Source: Clostridium_AD sp050717545
Lineage (GTDB): Bacteria > Bacillota > Clostridia > Clostridiales > Clostridiaceae
Assembly: GCF_050717545.1 (NCBI RefSeq)
Contig: NZ_JBOITN010000019.1
Coordinates: forward strand, 1 to 64,000
Length of the DNA: 64,000 nt
Direction of reading: 5' to 3'
Below the pieces are notes generated by a model. It made no database searches, was not told where the DNA came from, and saw nothing but the letters and a program-made list of their open reading frames with translations. A program made the translations under genes and the position numbers. This document shows, in pieces, positions 63,546 to 64,000 of the stretch (its first letter is position 1; every line of letters begins with the position of its first letter).

Positions 63546-63881
63546 ATGAATAACATTATTATATTAATGAATGTAATAGTAGGATTGTGCATTATACTGT
63601 ATGGAATGACAAGGAATGAAACAAATTTTAATATGCTTTTGTATGCTTTAACTACAGATGCTAAAATTTCAAATAAAAAGGGTTTTTTAAAAGAGTATAA
63701 AATTAGTTCTTTAATAATAGGATTTTTATTATTAATATCGAGTTTTTTAATATATGCTGATATACTTTCTGATAAGTATATAGGTTTTTATTTACCAGTA
63801 ATAGTTTTATTAAAATATATAATGAGAATATTTATTCAAATTAAATATACTAAAAGGACAAGCAATGTAAAGAAAAGCTGA
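63546..63881 (+). CDS. Small integral membrane protein, 111 residues
   Basis: Three hydrophobic helices (about 3-22, 50-70, 76-95) with a Lys-rich loop between the first two and a basic tail (TKRTSNVKKS). ATG follows AAGGGGGAGCAG. No family recognised. A terminator follows within 40 bp, so it is a single-gene unit. Confidence 0.6.
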   Translation: MNNIIILMNVIVGLCIILYGMTRNETNFNMLLYALTTDAKISNKKGFLKEYKISSLIIGFLLLISSFLIYADILSDKYIGFYLPVIVLLKYIMRIFIQIKYTKRTSNVKKS

Positions 63882-63919
63882 ATTCTTAATGTATATATAT
63901 TATTTGTTTTTAAAAAAAT

Positions 63920-63977
63920 GTATAAGTCTACCAAAGGTTGAATATATCCTTTGATTGACTTATACAACCATTTTTCA
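63920..63977 (+). terminator. Rho-independent terminator
   Basis: GTATAAGTC pairs with GACTTATAC and CAAAGG with CCTTTG inside it; AACCATTTTTC follows. Confidence 0.7.
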
Positions 63978-64000
63978 TTTAATGAATTTTATTGACCCTT

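Overview
The window is AT-rich, low-GC Firmicute DNA. AGGAGG-type ribosome binding sites, frequent TTG/GTG starts, many stem-loop/T-run terminators and the gene families present (DUF1659/DUF2922 pair, BusR-OpuC, LCP, YkuD and MgtE proteins, cohesin/dockerin modules) point to Clostridium sensu stricto or a close relative. I saw no rRNA, tRNA or CRISPR array. The left edge probably cuts an IS3-type element.

Layout. (1) 1-1.4 kb is a decayed strip: IS end, a frameshifted DUF6241-like gene and a TetR remnant. (2) 1.6-12.4 kb is one forward operon of eight genes: an InlB-repeat/TPR surface protein, an LRR surface protein, a double-FHA ABC transporter, an FHA membrane protein, a PP2C phosphatase, an unknown membrane protein, a Ser/Thr kinase with TPRs, and a small Thr-rich membrane protein. 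It reads as a phospho-threonine signalling module controlling an ABCG-like transporter at the cell surface. (3) 12.5-15.6 kb on the minus strand holds DUF2922, DUF1659, a sigma-70-like factor, a DnaD-type replication protein and an unknown gene. (4) 15.8-18.2 kb holds a coiled-coil cell-wall-hydrolase-like gene preceded by a truncated tandem copy of itself and its leader. (5) 18.7-34.3 kb is an exopolysaccharide cluster: priming transferase, UDP-glucose dehydrogenase, glycosyltransferases, acetyltransferase, Wzy-like polymerase, pyruvyltransferase and all four dTDP-rhamnose genes. A truncated second priming transferase and a beta-helix protein fragment mark a recombination scar at 30.2-30.7 kb. 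No Wzx flippase or chain-length regulator was recognised.

(6) 35.4-39.8 kb is the most unusual part: three adjacent genes encode a dockerin-bearing lytic transglycosylase, a membrane-anchored single-cohesin protein and a dockerin-bearing subtilisin. This looks like a miniature cohesin-dockerin surface complex with wall-lytic and proteolytic enzymes rather than cellulases. An SGNH hydrolase and an LCP ligase follow. (7) 42.5-48.3 kb holds a membrane protein, an XRE/ImmA-type pair, a CNNM/CorC protein, an HD phosphohydrolase and an L,D-transpeptidase. (8) 48.3-54.2 kb holds an LRR lipoprotein with 126-bp tandem repeats, two paralogous orphan histidine kinases, a zinc-ribbon protein and a methionine-repeat protein. 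(9) 54.7-60.6 kb holds a second DUF6241-like protein, an OpuC-type compatible-solute transporter with a BusR-like c-di-AMP repressor and two tandem promoter/operator units, and a secreted repeat protein. (10) 60.7-63.9 kb holds MgtE, GalE and a small membrane protein.

Two copies of a long inverted-repeat element (45372-45614 and 63224-63347) share their tips but differ in the middle of the stem while keeping base pairing, which suggests a structured dispersed element. All domain assignments are by eye from motifs, with no database search.
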